Part shown: positions 1 to 6,093 of the stretch, piece after piece
Layout: every line of letters begins with the position of its first letter
Position numbering within the stretch: the stretch's first letter is position 1
Source: Thermoleophilia bacterium
GTDB taxonomy: Bacteria; Actinomycetota; Thermoleophilia; Gaiellales; Gaiellaceae
Direction of reading: 5' to 3'
Length of the DNA stretch: 13,594 nucleotides
NCBI GenBank assembly: GCA_014534295.1
Contig: JACVRU010000030.1
Location: forward strand, 1-13,594
Translations under genes and position numbers: made by a program
Notes under the pieces: generated by a model
Database searches by the model: none
Told to the model about the DNA's origin: nothing
What the model saw: the letters and a program-made list of their open reading frames with translations, nothing else

Positions 1-295
1 ACATCGCGTTGTCGACCATCGCCCGCTCGCCCGGGTCCTGCGGGTAGAAGCGGTCGAGGCCGTGCTTGTTGCAGAGGTAGGCCATGATCGCGCAGCTCTC
101 GCCCAGCGTCCCGCGCGGCAGGTCGGCGTCCTCGAGCGTCGGCGTCAGATGGATCGGGTACTTGGCCAGATACTCGGGCCCGGTCGTGTGGCCCCAGACG
201 TCGACCTCCTCCGCGTCGAGCCCGGCGGCCCGCGTGAAGATCCGAACGGTGAGGTTGTTCACGCTCGGCTTGAGGATGTTCAGCGTGTAGCCCAT
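1..295 (-). CDS. Glutathione S-transferase family protein, N-terminal part (3' truncated by window edge)
   Basis: 98 codons are visible; the gene runs off the left edge. It starts at ATG 295 after a GGGAGG ribosome-binding site and overlaps the end of the VOC gene by 16 nt, so it is the fourth cistron of this operon. The visible part is the thioredoxin-like GST domain. A VRIF segment follows PSVNN near residue 10. A TPTLED segment near residues 52-57 probably holds the cis-proline. GESCAIMAYL, the glutathione gamma-glutamyl-binding E-S signature, lies around residues 67-76. Aligned with theta/zeta enzymes, Ser11 (in PSVNN) sits where the catalytic serine is expected. Such GSTs conjugate glutathione to electrophiles or isomerise ring-cleavage products (maleylacetoacetate or maleylpyruvate isomerase type). 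The helical C-terminal domain that sets substrate choice is outside the window, so the reaction is unassigned. Confidence 0.85.
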   Translation of the reverse strand, partial: MGYTLNILKPSVNNLTVRIFTRAAGLDAEEVDVWGHTTGPEYLAKYPIHLTPTLEDADLPRGTLGESCAIMAYLCNKHGLDRFYPQDPGERAMVDNAM

Positions 296-891
296 TCCTG
301 CCTCCCGCTTTCGTAGGGATCCGTCGGGTCGCGATCGTCCGACAGCGACTCGCGCCCGCGCCTGACCAGCAGCTCGATCGCGTCGGCCAGGTGCTCCTCG
401 TCGATGTTGTAGTCGCCGCGCTCGACCCGGAGCCTGTGCGCCTCGAGCAGCACGTCGGCGTGCGTGTGACCCTGCGGCGGCTCGAAGCGGTACGAGGCCA
501 TCTCGATGAGCAAGCCCAGTGGGTCCTCGAAGTAGATCGAGTCCATGAAGCCCCGGTCCTTGACGCCGCTGTGGCGGATGCCGCGCTCGTCGAGCCGCTC
601 CACCGCCTGCCGGAACGTCGCCGCCGAGACGGCGAAGGCGAGGTGGTGGACGCACCCGATGTCGGTCGCCGTCCGCGTCGGGTCGGGCGCGCGCTCCTCG
701 TTCGTGAAGACCGTGATCAGGCGGCCGTCGACGGGATCGAAGTAGAGGTGGCTCTCGGACTCGTTGTCGAGGTTCGGCTGCTCGAAGACGAACGGCATGC
801 CGAGCACGCCCTCCCAGAAGTCGATCGACGTCCGGCGGTCGGCGCCGACGATCGTGATGTGGTGGACGCCCTGCGCCTGCAGCTTCCTCAC
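280..891 (-). CDS. VOC-superfamily protein, extradiol-dioxygenase/glyoxalase-like
   Basis: 203 residues from GTG 891, which overlaps the ligase stop as GTGA. The frame stays open further upstream, but the coupled start puts HHIT at residues 10-13, as usual in this family. Two beta-alpha-beta-beta-beta modules are visible. The first begins GVHHITIVG (8-16) and continues through FWEGVLGM and HLYFD; the second begins VHHLAFAV (81-88) and ends LLIEMASY (127-134). Candidate metal ligands are His11, His83 and Glu130, matching the 2-His-1-Glu site of type-I extradiol and hydroquinone-type (LinE/PcpA-like) dioxygenases. Glyoxalase I and dehalogenating VOC enzymes share this fold, so ring cleavage is inferred, not shown. 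Residues 140-203 form a charged, probably helical tail beyond the usual core. The position between a CoA ligase and a GST favours a catabolic role. Confidence 0.85.
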   Translation of the reverse strand: MRKLQAQGVHHITIVGADRRTSIDFWEGVLGMPFVFEQPNLDNESESHLYFDPVDGRLITVFTNEERAPDPTRTATDIGCVHHLAFAVSAATFRQAVERLDERGIRHSGVKDRGFMDSIYFEDPLGLLIEMASYRFEPPQGHTHADVLLEAHRLRVERGDYNIDEEHLADAIELLVRRGRESLSDDRDPTDPYESGRQEWATR

Positions 892-2117
892 GGCCGCTCC
901 ACGAGCGTCGACTTGTACTCGCTCCGCCGGAGCGCGCCCCACGGCACGAGCTCGATGCGCGTCTGCACGACGAGCACGTCCCGGAGTCTCTCACGAATGG
1001 CCTCGGCGAGCCGGGCGTCGGCGTCGCGGCCGCGAGCGAGCTCCACCGCGACCGGCAGCGGCGGCTCCTGCTTCACGCCCGGCTGCTCCGGCCGCACGAC
1101 GACGTTGCCGCTCACCTCCGGGGCGAACACGCCGACGACCTCCCGCACCGCCGACGGGAAGACGTTGACGCCGCGGACGATCAGCATGTCGTCGGTCCGG
1201 CCCACGCAGCGGATCCGCAGGCCCGGCCGGCCGCACGGGCACGGCGACGTCCGTACGTGTACGTGGTCGCGCGTGCGAAAGCGGAGCAGCGGCGCCGCCC
1301 GGTGCTGCAGATGCGTGAGCACGAGCTCGCCGCTCGCCCCGTCCCCGAGCGGAAGCGCGGCGCCGCTGTCCCTGTCGATCAGCTCAACGTGCACGAAACC
1401 GTGGGCGCCGAGGTGCATGCCGTCCTGCTGCTCGCACTCGCCGAAGAGCGAGACGCCGATGTCGCCGACCCCCATCGCCTCGGTCACCCTTGCCCCCCAC
1501 CCCTCCTCCAGCCGGGCGCGGAACGCGGGCTCGCCGCCGCCCGGCTCGCCCGCGACGAGGACCCGCTCGACGCTCGAAGCGGCCAGGCCGGGGTGGCTCT
1601 CCGCGAGGTGCGCCGCGTACGACGGTGTGAGCACCACCGCCTCGGGCCGGAGCAGCTCGATCGCGCGCAGCAGCTTCGCGGTGTTGCCGGTGCCGACCGG
1701 GACGTGCGTCAGGCCGACCCGCTCGAAGGCCGCGAGCGCGGCGCCGGCGACGAAGGGCCCGGCGTCGTAGGTCGAAACGATCGTCTGGCCCGGCCGGACG
1801 CCCGAGGCGGCGTAGCTCCGAGCCGAACCGGCGATCCAGTTCTCGAGATCCCCAGCAGTCAGCGGGACGTAACTCGGGTCCCCCGTCGTCCCGCTCGTCG
1901 AGTAGATCCGGACGATCTCCCCGGGCTCGGCGCAGAGGTGCGCGCCGATCGGGTTGCCGTCGCTGCGCGTCGCCCGCAGCTCGTCCTTCTCCGTGAGCGG
2001 CAGCTCGGCGATCCGGTCGAGCTCGCCCGGCTCGTGCCCCGCGAGCTTCTCGTGGTAGAAGGCGGAACGCTGGAGCAGATAGGCGACCTGGGCCCGGTAG
2101 AGCTCGGCGTCCGTCAC
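888..2117 (-). CDS. PaaK-like AMP-forming acyl-CoA ligase (phenylacetate-CoA ligase family)
   Basis: 409 residues from GTG 2117, overlapping the upstream stop as GTGA. The open frame reaches 2855, but that part is antisense to nothing and off-frame to the upstream gene, so it is not coding. Family members adenylate a carboxylic acid with ATP and transfer it to CoA in the cytoplasm. Visible motifs are the P-loop STSGTTGDP (73-81), VAGEPGG (188-194), RFRTRD (279-284) with the ribose-binding Asp, a C-x-C segment (293-295), GRTDDMLIVRGVNVFPS (306-322), and C-terminal RRSEYKS, where Lys402 matches the adenylation lysine. Length fits the family (about 400-440). The acid activated cannot be read from sequence; aryl acids are typical, but ring-cleavage acids are possible given the VOC and GST neighbours. 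Confidence 0.9.
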   Translation of the reverse strand: MTDAELYRAQVAYLLQRSAFYHEKLAGHEPGELDRIAELPLTEKDELRATRSDGNPIGAHLCAEPGEIVRIYSTSGTTGDPSYVPLTAGDLENWIAGSARSYAASGVRPGQTIVSTYDAGPFVAGAALAAFERVGLTHVPVGTGNTAKLLRAIELLRPEAVVLTPSYAAHLAESHPGLAASSVERVLVAGEPGGGEPAFRARLEEGWGARVTEAMGVGDIGVSLFGECEQQDGMHLGAHGFVHVELIDRDSGAALPLGDGASGELVLTHLQHRAAPLLRFRTRDHVHVRTSPCPCGRPGLRIRCVGRTDDMLIVRGVNVFPSAVREVVGVFAPEVSGNVVVRPEQPGVKQEPPLPVAVELARGRDADARLAEAIRERLRDVLVVQTRIELVPWGALRRSEYKSTLVERP

Positions 2118-2815
2118 TCCGCCTCGCCGGCATCCTGTGCCGCACGGGCGAGCAGGAAGCCGATCGGCCGCTCCCGCTCCTCCGCGAGGTGCGCGAGCAG
2201 GCCGGCCGTCCGGGCGAGGATCGGCACCGCCTTGACCGCGCCCTCCGGAAAGCCGAGGTCGAGCAGCACCGCCGCGATCGGCATCGACACGTTCATCGTC
2301 AGCCCGACCGCCTCGTGGAGCCGTCGCGCCCGCGCGACGTGCCGGCCCGCGACGCCGCGCTCGTCGGCGAGCTCGAGGATCCGTTCCGCGCGCGGGTCGA
2401 CCGGCTTGTGGAGCGGATGGCCGAAGCCGGGCACCTTCTCGCCGGCGTCGCGGAGCCGGCGGACGAGCGCCTCCGGCTCCTCGTCGGAAGCCAGCAGCCT
2501 CGCGCACTCCTCGGCGGTGCCGAGGACGACCGGCCCGGCGCCGAGGATCCCGGCCGCGACGGCGCCGTGGAGCGAGCCCGGGTCCGCGGCGAGGGTCATG
2601 CGGGCGGCGACGTTCGTCGGCATCAGCCCGTGCTCGGCGATCGCGACGAGCAGGAGGTCGAGGAAGTAGACCGTGTCCTCCGTCGGCTCCTCCCCCGTTA
2701 GCAGCAGGTGGAAGTACTGCGTGAAGGTCAGCCGCCCCATCAGGTCGCCGGCGAGGTCGCGGCCCCGTACCTCGACGCGGTCGGGGAACGCCCTGCTGAT
2801 CCGGGAACCGGCCAC
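2114..2815 (-). CDS. Short citrate-synthase-like protein (citryl-CoA lyase-like)
   Basis: 233 residues from GTG 2815; a TAG five codons upstream limits extension and a TAGATT box lies 9 nt before the GTG. It is the first gene of the operon. It is much shorter than housekeeping citrate synthase (about 370-430) and resembles the short citryl-CoA-lyase-type members. Motifs are VEVRGRDLAGDLMG (14-27), EHGLMPTNVAARM (61-73), GSLHGAVAAGILGAG (80-94) with His83, VPGFGHPLHKPVDPRAER (128-145) with His133, and NVSMPIAAVLLDLGFP (175-190). The two histidines match E. coli His264 and His305. The aspartate of the NVDFYSG motif (Asp362) is Ser177 here, checked at nucleotide level. Likely chemistry is acyl-CoA C-C bond cleavage or formation; the substrate is unknown and citrate should not be assumed. 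Confidence 0.8.
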   Translation of the reverse strand: MAGSRISRAFPDRVEVRGRDLAGDLMGRLTFTQYFHLLLTGEEPTEDTVYFLDLLLVAIAEHGLMPTNVAARMTLAADPGSLHGAVAAGILGAGPVVLGTAEECARLLASDEEPEALVRRLRDAGEKVPGFGHPLHKPVDPRAERILELADERGVAGRHVARARRLHEAVGLTMNVSMPIAAVLLDLGFPEGAVKAVPILARTAGLLAHLAEERERPIGFLLARAAQDAGEAE

Positions 2816-2824
2816 GGACCGATG

Positions 2825-2830
2825 AATCTA
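2825..2830 (-). promoter_or_regulatory. Candidate -10 box for the catabolic operon
   Basis: TAGATT read on the minus strand, exactly 9 nt before GTG 2815. The same spacing recurs at four other genes here. No clear -35 is visible. The predicted transcript start lies only a few nt from the start codon. The box overlaps TAGCCT (2829-2834, +), a possible -10 for the divergent reductase gene. Confidence 0.45.
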
Positions 2831-2878
2831 GCCTCCGCGAGGCGTCCACATCCATGGACAGCGAGCAGAGGAGGGAGC

Positions 2879-3442
2879 ATGGGCAGGATCGTCGTCACCG
2901 AGTTCGTGTCGCTGGACGGCGTCATGGAGGATCCGGGCGGGGCCGAGGGCTTCGAGCACGGCGGCTGGAGCTTCGAGATCTCGCGCGGCGAGGAGGGCGA
3001 CCGCTTCAAGCTCGAGGAGACCATGGGCTCGGAGGCGCTGCTCCTCGGACGCCGCACCTACGAGGGCTTCGCCGCGGCGTGGCCGTCCCGCGAGGGCGAG
3101 TTCGCGGACAAGTTCAACTCGATGCCGAAGTACGTCGTCTCCTCGACGCTCGAGGATCCGTCGTGGACGAACACGACGGTGCTCCGCGGCGAGCTCGCCG
3201 AGGAGGTCGCGCGCGTCCGCGACGCCCACGAGGGCGACGTCGTCGTCCACGGCAGCGCGACGGTCGCGCAGGCGCTGCTCGACGCCGGCCTCGTCGACGA
3301 GCTGCGGCTGATGGTCTTCCCGGTAGTGCTCGGTCGGGGCAGGCGGCTGTTCGGTGAGACGAGCGGCAAGCTGCCGCTGCGGCTCGTCGAGTCGCGCACG
3401 GTCGGCGACGGAGTCGCGATCCTGGTCTACGCGCCCGCCTAG
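2879..3442 (+). CDS. RibD C-terminal/dihydrofolate-reductase-like protein
   Basis: 187 residues from ATG 2879, preceded by a strong AGGAGG (2869-2874). It belongs to the stand-alone RibD-C/DHFR fold family (YyaP/YwjB-like), presumed NAD(P)H-dependent reductases of mostly unknown substrate. Signatures are the N-terminal strand and VSLDGVMEDP (10-19), LLLGRRTYEGFAAAWP (54-69), the glycine-containing VVVHGSATVAQ nucleotide-binding segment (121-131) and DELRLMVFPVVLGRGRRLF (140-158). It is a single-domain protein without the RibD deaminase domain, so a riboflavin role is not implied. It is divergent from the catabolic operon across a 63-nt gap, and its stop overlaps the stop of the convergent methyltransferase in a shared CTAG. 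Confidence 0.9.
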   Translation: MGRIVVTEFVSLDGVMEDPGGAEGFEHGGWSFEISRGEEGDRFKLEETMGSEALLLGRRTYEGFAAAWPSREGEFADKFNSMPKYVVSSTLEDPSWTNTTVLRGELAEEVARVRDAHEGDVVVHGSATVAQALLDAGLVDELRLMVFPVVLGRGRRLFGETSGKLPLRLVESRTVGDGVAILVYAPA

Positions 3443-4443
3443 ACGAGCCGCGCGCCGGCGACCATCGCCTCCAGCTTGCGGAAGGCCAGCCCGCGCGGGA
3501 GGTACTTCATCCCGCAGTCCGGCGCGACGACGAGCCGCTCCGGCGGAACGACCTCAAGCGCACGCCGGATCCGCCCGGCGACCTCGTCCGGCGTCTCGGC
3601 CTCGGGCGAGCCCAGGTCGAGCACGCCGACCACGATCGTCTTGTCGGGGAGCGCGCGCAGCACCTCGGGCTCGAGGTCGGGCTGCGCGGCCTCGACGGAC
3701 ACGTGCGTCGCGGCGCACTCGTTCAGCTCGGCCAGGAATGGATAGCCGGTCAGGCGGTCGTGGACGACGTGCGCGTAGCCGAAGCAGGTGTGGAGGACGG
3801 TCTCGCCCTCGATTCCAGCGAGCGCGCGGTCGATCGCCTCGAGCGCGTACTCGCGGGCGGCCTCCGGGCGCGCCTGGAGGTACGGCTCGTCGATCTGGAC
3901 GACGTCGGCGCCCGCCGCCTTGAGGTCGCGGAGCTCCTCGTTCACCGCCTCGGCGTAGGCGAGCGCGAGGCCGCGGTCGTCCGGGTAGTGGTCGTTCTGG
4001 GCCTGCTGGGTCATCGTGAAGGGACCGGGGACGGTGATCTTGATGCGGCGCTCCGTGATCGAGCGGAGGAACTCGACGTCGCGCAGCTCGACCGGCCGGC
4101 TCCGGCGGATCGGCCCGACGACGCGCGGGACCGGGTTCTCGTGACCCGTTCGGTCGAGCGCCACGCCGGGCCGGTCGAGGTCGACGCCCTCGAGGGCCGT
4201 GGCGAAGCGGTTCGAGTAGCTCTCGCGGCGCATCTCGCCGTCGGTGACCACGTCCACGCCGGCGCGCTCCATGTCGGCGACGGCGAGCCGGGTCGCGTCG
4301 TCCTGGGCCTCCTCGAGGTAGGGCGCGGCCACGCGCCAGAGGTCCCGGGCCCGCACGCGCGGCGGGAGCCGCTCACCGAGCCGCTCGCGGTCGATCAGCC
4401 AGGCGGGCTGCGGGTAGCTGCCGACGACCGTCGTGACCAGCAC
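3439..4443 (-). CDS. Short MetE-like, cobalamin-independent methionine-synthase-family methyltransferase
   Basis: 334 residues from GTG 4443. It corresponds to the catalytic C-terminal barrel of MetE and lacks the N-terminal duplicated domain of the roughly 750-residue enzyme. All four zinc ligands can be placed: His218 and Cys220 in LHTCFG, Glu251 in VSVEAAQ, and Cys310 in PDCGMKYLP. The homocysteine-binding QIDEP motif is at 183-187, and the start reads TTVVGSYPQP (4-13). It therefore probably activates a thiol such as homocysteine on zinc. Short members of this family are known to use methyl donors other than methyl-folate triglutamate (methylcobalamin proteins, or unresolved donors), so the donor is left open. 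Some related actinobacterial proteins are simply called epoxyalkane:CoM-transferase-like. A TAGACT box lies 9 nt before the start. Confidence 0.88.
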   Translation of the reverse strand: MLVTTVVGSYPQPAWLIDRERLGERLPPRVRARDLWRVAAPYLEEAQDDATRLAVADMERAGVDVVTDGEMRRESYSNRFATALEGVDLDRPGVALDRTGHENPVPRVVGPIRRSRPVELRDVEFLRSITERRIKITVPGPFTMTQQAQNDHYPDDRGLALAYAEAVNEELRDLKAAGADVVQIDEPYLQARPEAAREYALEAIDRALAGIEGETVLHTCFGYAHVVHDRLTGYPFLAELNECAATHVSVEAAQPDLEPEVLRALPDKTIVVGVLDLGSPEAETPDEVAGRIRRALEVVPPERLVVAPDCGMKYLPRGLAFRKLEAMVAGARLV

Positions 4444-4452
4444 GGGCGGTCG

Positions 4453-4481
4453 AGTCTACGGATCGCGTGTCCCTTTGTCGG
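4453..4481 (-). promoter_or_regulatory. Candidate promoter of the MetE-like gene
   Basis: On the minus strand a CCGACA (4476-4481) is separated by 17 nt from TAGACT (4453-4458), which sits 9 nt before GTG 4443. CCGACA matches 4 of 6 bases of TTGACA. No Shine-Dalgarno sequence is visible in the 9 nt, consistent with a near-leaderless mRNA. Confidence 0.5.
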
Positions 4482-4680
4482 GGGGACGACCGGACGCCGG
4501 TTCGCGGTTTGGATCTCGTCGTGTGGCTGCGGCGCCAGACCCTGCTCACGAAAGCCATGCTCGCGAGCGCGGTGCCCATGGTCTTGCTCGCCGCGCGCCT
4601 CGCGAGGGTCGGGGCCGAGAAGATGCGCGCCCGCGCCCCCGGCGAGGCCGAGCGCGCGGCGTCCTCGTCATCCAGCTCGG

Positions 4681-4788
4681 CACGAGCTCGGCTGCGACTT
4701 CGCCCAGGGACTCCTCTTCGGCCGGCCCGCTCCCGCCGTCCAGTTCGAGGGTCTGCTCCGCGCGGTGCCCGAGGAGAAGGTCGCATGA
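4681..4788 (+). pseudogene. Remnant of an EAL-domain (c-di-GMP phosphodiesterase) gene
   Basis: The last 35 codons of a reading frame ending at TGA 4788 match the end of an EAL domain: ELGCDFAQGLLFGRP followed by a QFEGLL helix. This is the family's conserved closing segment (E-L-G-C-D-x-x-Q-G-[YL]-L-F-x-R-P). Nothing EAL-like is readable upstream: the ExLxR, NxT, DDFG and K-x-D motifs are absent, and the preceding open frame in this phase is antisense to the MetE-like gene. A catalytically active domain of about 240 residues cannot be present. The best reading is a fossil left by deletion or genome rearrangement. The stop overlaps a following ATG as ATGA, suggesting the lost gene was once translationally coupled to a downstream gene. 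Confidence 0.65.
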
Positions 4789-4950
4789 CCCGACTCGTCG
4801 CCTCGACGCGCTGCGCGACGGGGCGGTCCACGCCTACTTCGCCGACTCGCACGGGCGAGAATCCTCTTCATCGTCCTGGGCGGTGAGCGATTCGCGCTCG
4901 ACACCGCGGCCCGCGAGCGGTACCGTTCACGGGGTCCACCGTCGACCGGG
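4785..4950 (+). pseudogene. Probable frameshifted small ORF downstream of the EAL remnant
   Basis: ATG 4785 overlaps the EAL-remnant stop and follows AGGAGAAGG, a good ribosome-binding site, but its own frame closes after 33 low-complexity residues (4886). Protein-like text continues in other frames. RLDALRDGAVHAYFADSHG begins at 4799 in the second phase, and RILFIVLGGERFALDTAARERY begins at 4858 in the third. Joined by two small indels these give one plausible 50-60 residue globular segment. I do not recognise the family. The pattern fits a gene decaying together with its EAL neighbour. It could also be coincidental, since GC-rich DNA keeps many frames open. Confidence 0.35.
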
Positions 4951-4960
4951 AGGTGCCGTG

Positions 4961-5017
4961 ATGACAGAGCTGGCGCTCAGTACCTCCACTCGCGAGGCCG
5001 CGAGGCTCGACGGCTAA
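4961..5017 (+). CDS. Possible 18-codon leader peptide or gene fragment upstream of rsgA
   Basis: ATG 4961 lies 7 nt after GGGAGG (4948-4953) and reads MTELALSTSTREAARLDG to TAA 5017, 50 nt before the rsgA start. The ribosome-binding site is as good as those of the real genes. It could be a leader peptide, the stub of a deleted gene in this degenerate region, or chance. Nothing in the peptide (no run of a regulatory amino acid) indicates attenuation. Confidence 0.25.
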   Translation: MTELALSTSTREAARLDG

Positions 5018-5055
5018 TTCTGCTCCGCTCGGGCGTCGCGGCGACACGACGCTCG

Positions 5056-5061
5056 AAGGAG
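5056..5061 (+). promoter_or_regulatory. Ribosome-binding site fixing the rsgA TTG start
   Basis: AAGGAG lies 6 nt before TTG 5068. No ATG or GTG occurs nearby in frame, so this site decides the unusual TTG start. Confidence 0.75.
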
Positions 5062-5067
5062 ACCACC

Positions 5068-6093
5068 TTGACCGAAGGACCCGCGCTCGCCGCGCTCGGC
5101 TGGACCGCCGAGCTCGGGGAGCAGTTCGAGACATACGCGGCGGACGGCCTGCTTCCGGGTCGAGTCGTCGCGGAGCACAGGGCCGGCTACGTCGTCCGCG
5201 GGGACGCGGAGGTGCTCGCGCGCGCCCGCGGCCGGCTCCACGACGATGCCGCCGTCGGCGGGCTGCTGCCCGCCGTCGGCGACTGGGTGGCGCGGCGCGA
5301 CCAGACGATCGAGGTCGTGCTGCCCCGCCGGACGTCGATCTCGCGGCAGGTCGCCTTCCGCGAGTCGGACCAGCAGGTGCTCGCCGCGAACGTCGACGTC
5401 GTCCTCATCGTCGCCGGGCTCGACGGCGACTTCAACGTCCGGCGCCTGGAGCGGTACCTGACGACGGCCTGGAACAGCGGCGCCTCGCCGGTCGTCGTCC
5501 TCACGAAGCTCGACCTCGCGACCGATCCCGACCTGCTCGTCGCCGCCGAGGACGTGGCGATGGGCGTGCCGGTGCTCGCAGTCAGCAGCATCACCGGCGA
5601 GGGCGTCGAAGCGCTCGGCGCGCACCTGCGGGCCGGCCAGACCGCCGTCCTGCTCGGCTCGTCCGGCGCCGGCAAGTCGACGCTCGTCAACCGGCTCCTC
5701 GGGGAGGAGCGGCTGGCGACCGCCGGCCTCCGCCGCGACGGCCGCGGCCGCCACACGACCCGTCACCGCGAGCTGTTCGCGCTTCCCGACGCCGCGCTCG
5801 TGATCGACACGCCCGGCCTCCGCGAGCTGCAGCTGTGGGAGGGCGACCTCGATGACGCCTTCAGCGACATCGTCGAGCTCGCCGCCGGCTGCCGCTTCCG
5901 CGACTGCGCCCACGAGAGCGAGCCGGGCTGCGCCGTCCGCGAGGGCATCGATCCGCAGCGCCTCCGGGCCTATCGCAAGCTCCAGCGGGAGCTGCGGTCG
6001 ATCGAGGCGCGGGCGAACCGCCGGCTCCACCGCGAGCAGAAGCAGCGGTGGAAGCAGCGGGCCCGTGAGTCGAGACGCGCGCGGCGCTACTGA
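5068..6093 (+). CDS. rsgA: Small ribosomal subunit biogenesis GTPase RsgA
   Basis: 341 residues from TTG 5068. RsgA (YjeQ/EngC) binds the 30S subunit late in assembly and releases maturation factors upon GTP hydrolysis. The N-terminal OB-fold region includes AVGDWVA (69-75). The GTPase domain is circularly permuted, as expected: G4 TKLD (146-149), a G5-like VSSITGEG (172-179), the P-loop GSSGAGKS (197-204), a G2 region around GRHTTRHRELF (227-237), then G3 DTPG (247-250). The C-terminal zinc site is Cys275, Cys280, His282 and Cys288. A basic tail (about 305-341) probably contacts rRNA. Length is typical. Its stop overlaps the stop of the convergent peroxiredoxin by 7 nt. Confidence 0.97.
   Translation: MTEGPALAALGWTAELGEQFETYAADGLLPGRVVAEHRAGYVVRGDAEVLARARGRLHDDAAVGGLLPAVGDWVARRDQTIEVVLPRRTSISRQVAFRESDQQVLAANVDVVLIVAGLDGDFNVRRLERYLTTAWNSGASPVVVLTKLDLATDPDLLVAAEDVAMGVPVLAVSSITGEGVEALGAHLRAGQTAVLLGSSGAGKSTLVNRLLGEERLATAGLRRDGRGRHTTRHRELFALPDAALVIDTPGLRELQLWEGDLDDAFSDIVELAAGCRFRDCAHESEPGCAVREGIDPQRLRAYRKLQRELRSIEARANRRLHREQKQRWKQRARESRRARRY

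Larger units (their letters stand above)
4444..5067. other. 624-nt stretch without an intact recognisable gene
   Basis: This gap lies between the MetE-like start and the rsgA start. Besides the EAL remnant and the broken frame after it, 4467-4680 (+) contains a readable but unrecognised segment. It encodes one hydrophobic helix (around TKAMLASAVPMVLLAARLA) flanked by basic residues, then a serine/alanine/arginine-rich run typical of non-coding GC-rich sequence. No RNA gene or terminator hairpin stood out. The high proportion of unassignable sequence contrasts with the packed genes on either side. Confidence 0.6.

Noticed and set aside
2118..2855. N-terminal extension of the PaaK-like ligase to 2855
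   Set aside because: The extension overlaps the citrate-synthase-like gene out of frame and is Arg/Pro-rich; the GTGA-coupled start at 2117 gives a normal-length ligase.
2844..2859. Inverted repeat GTCCA-N6-TGGAC between the divergent operon and reductase genes
   Set aside because: Arms of only 5 bp in GC-rich DNA are expected by chance; no regulator gene is adjacent to support an operator.
3703..4680. Long plus-strand frame upstream of and in phase with the EAL stub
   Set aside because: The upstream part is antisense to the MetE-like gene with no EAL motifs; only the last 35 codons are protein-like.
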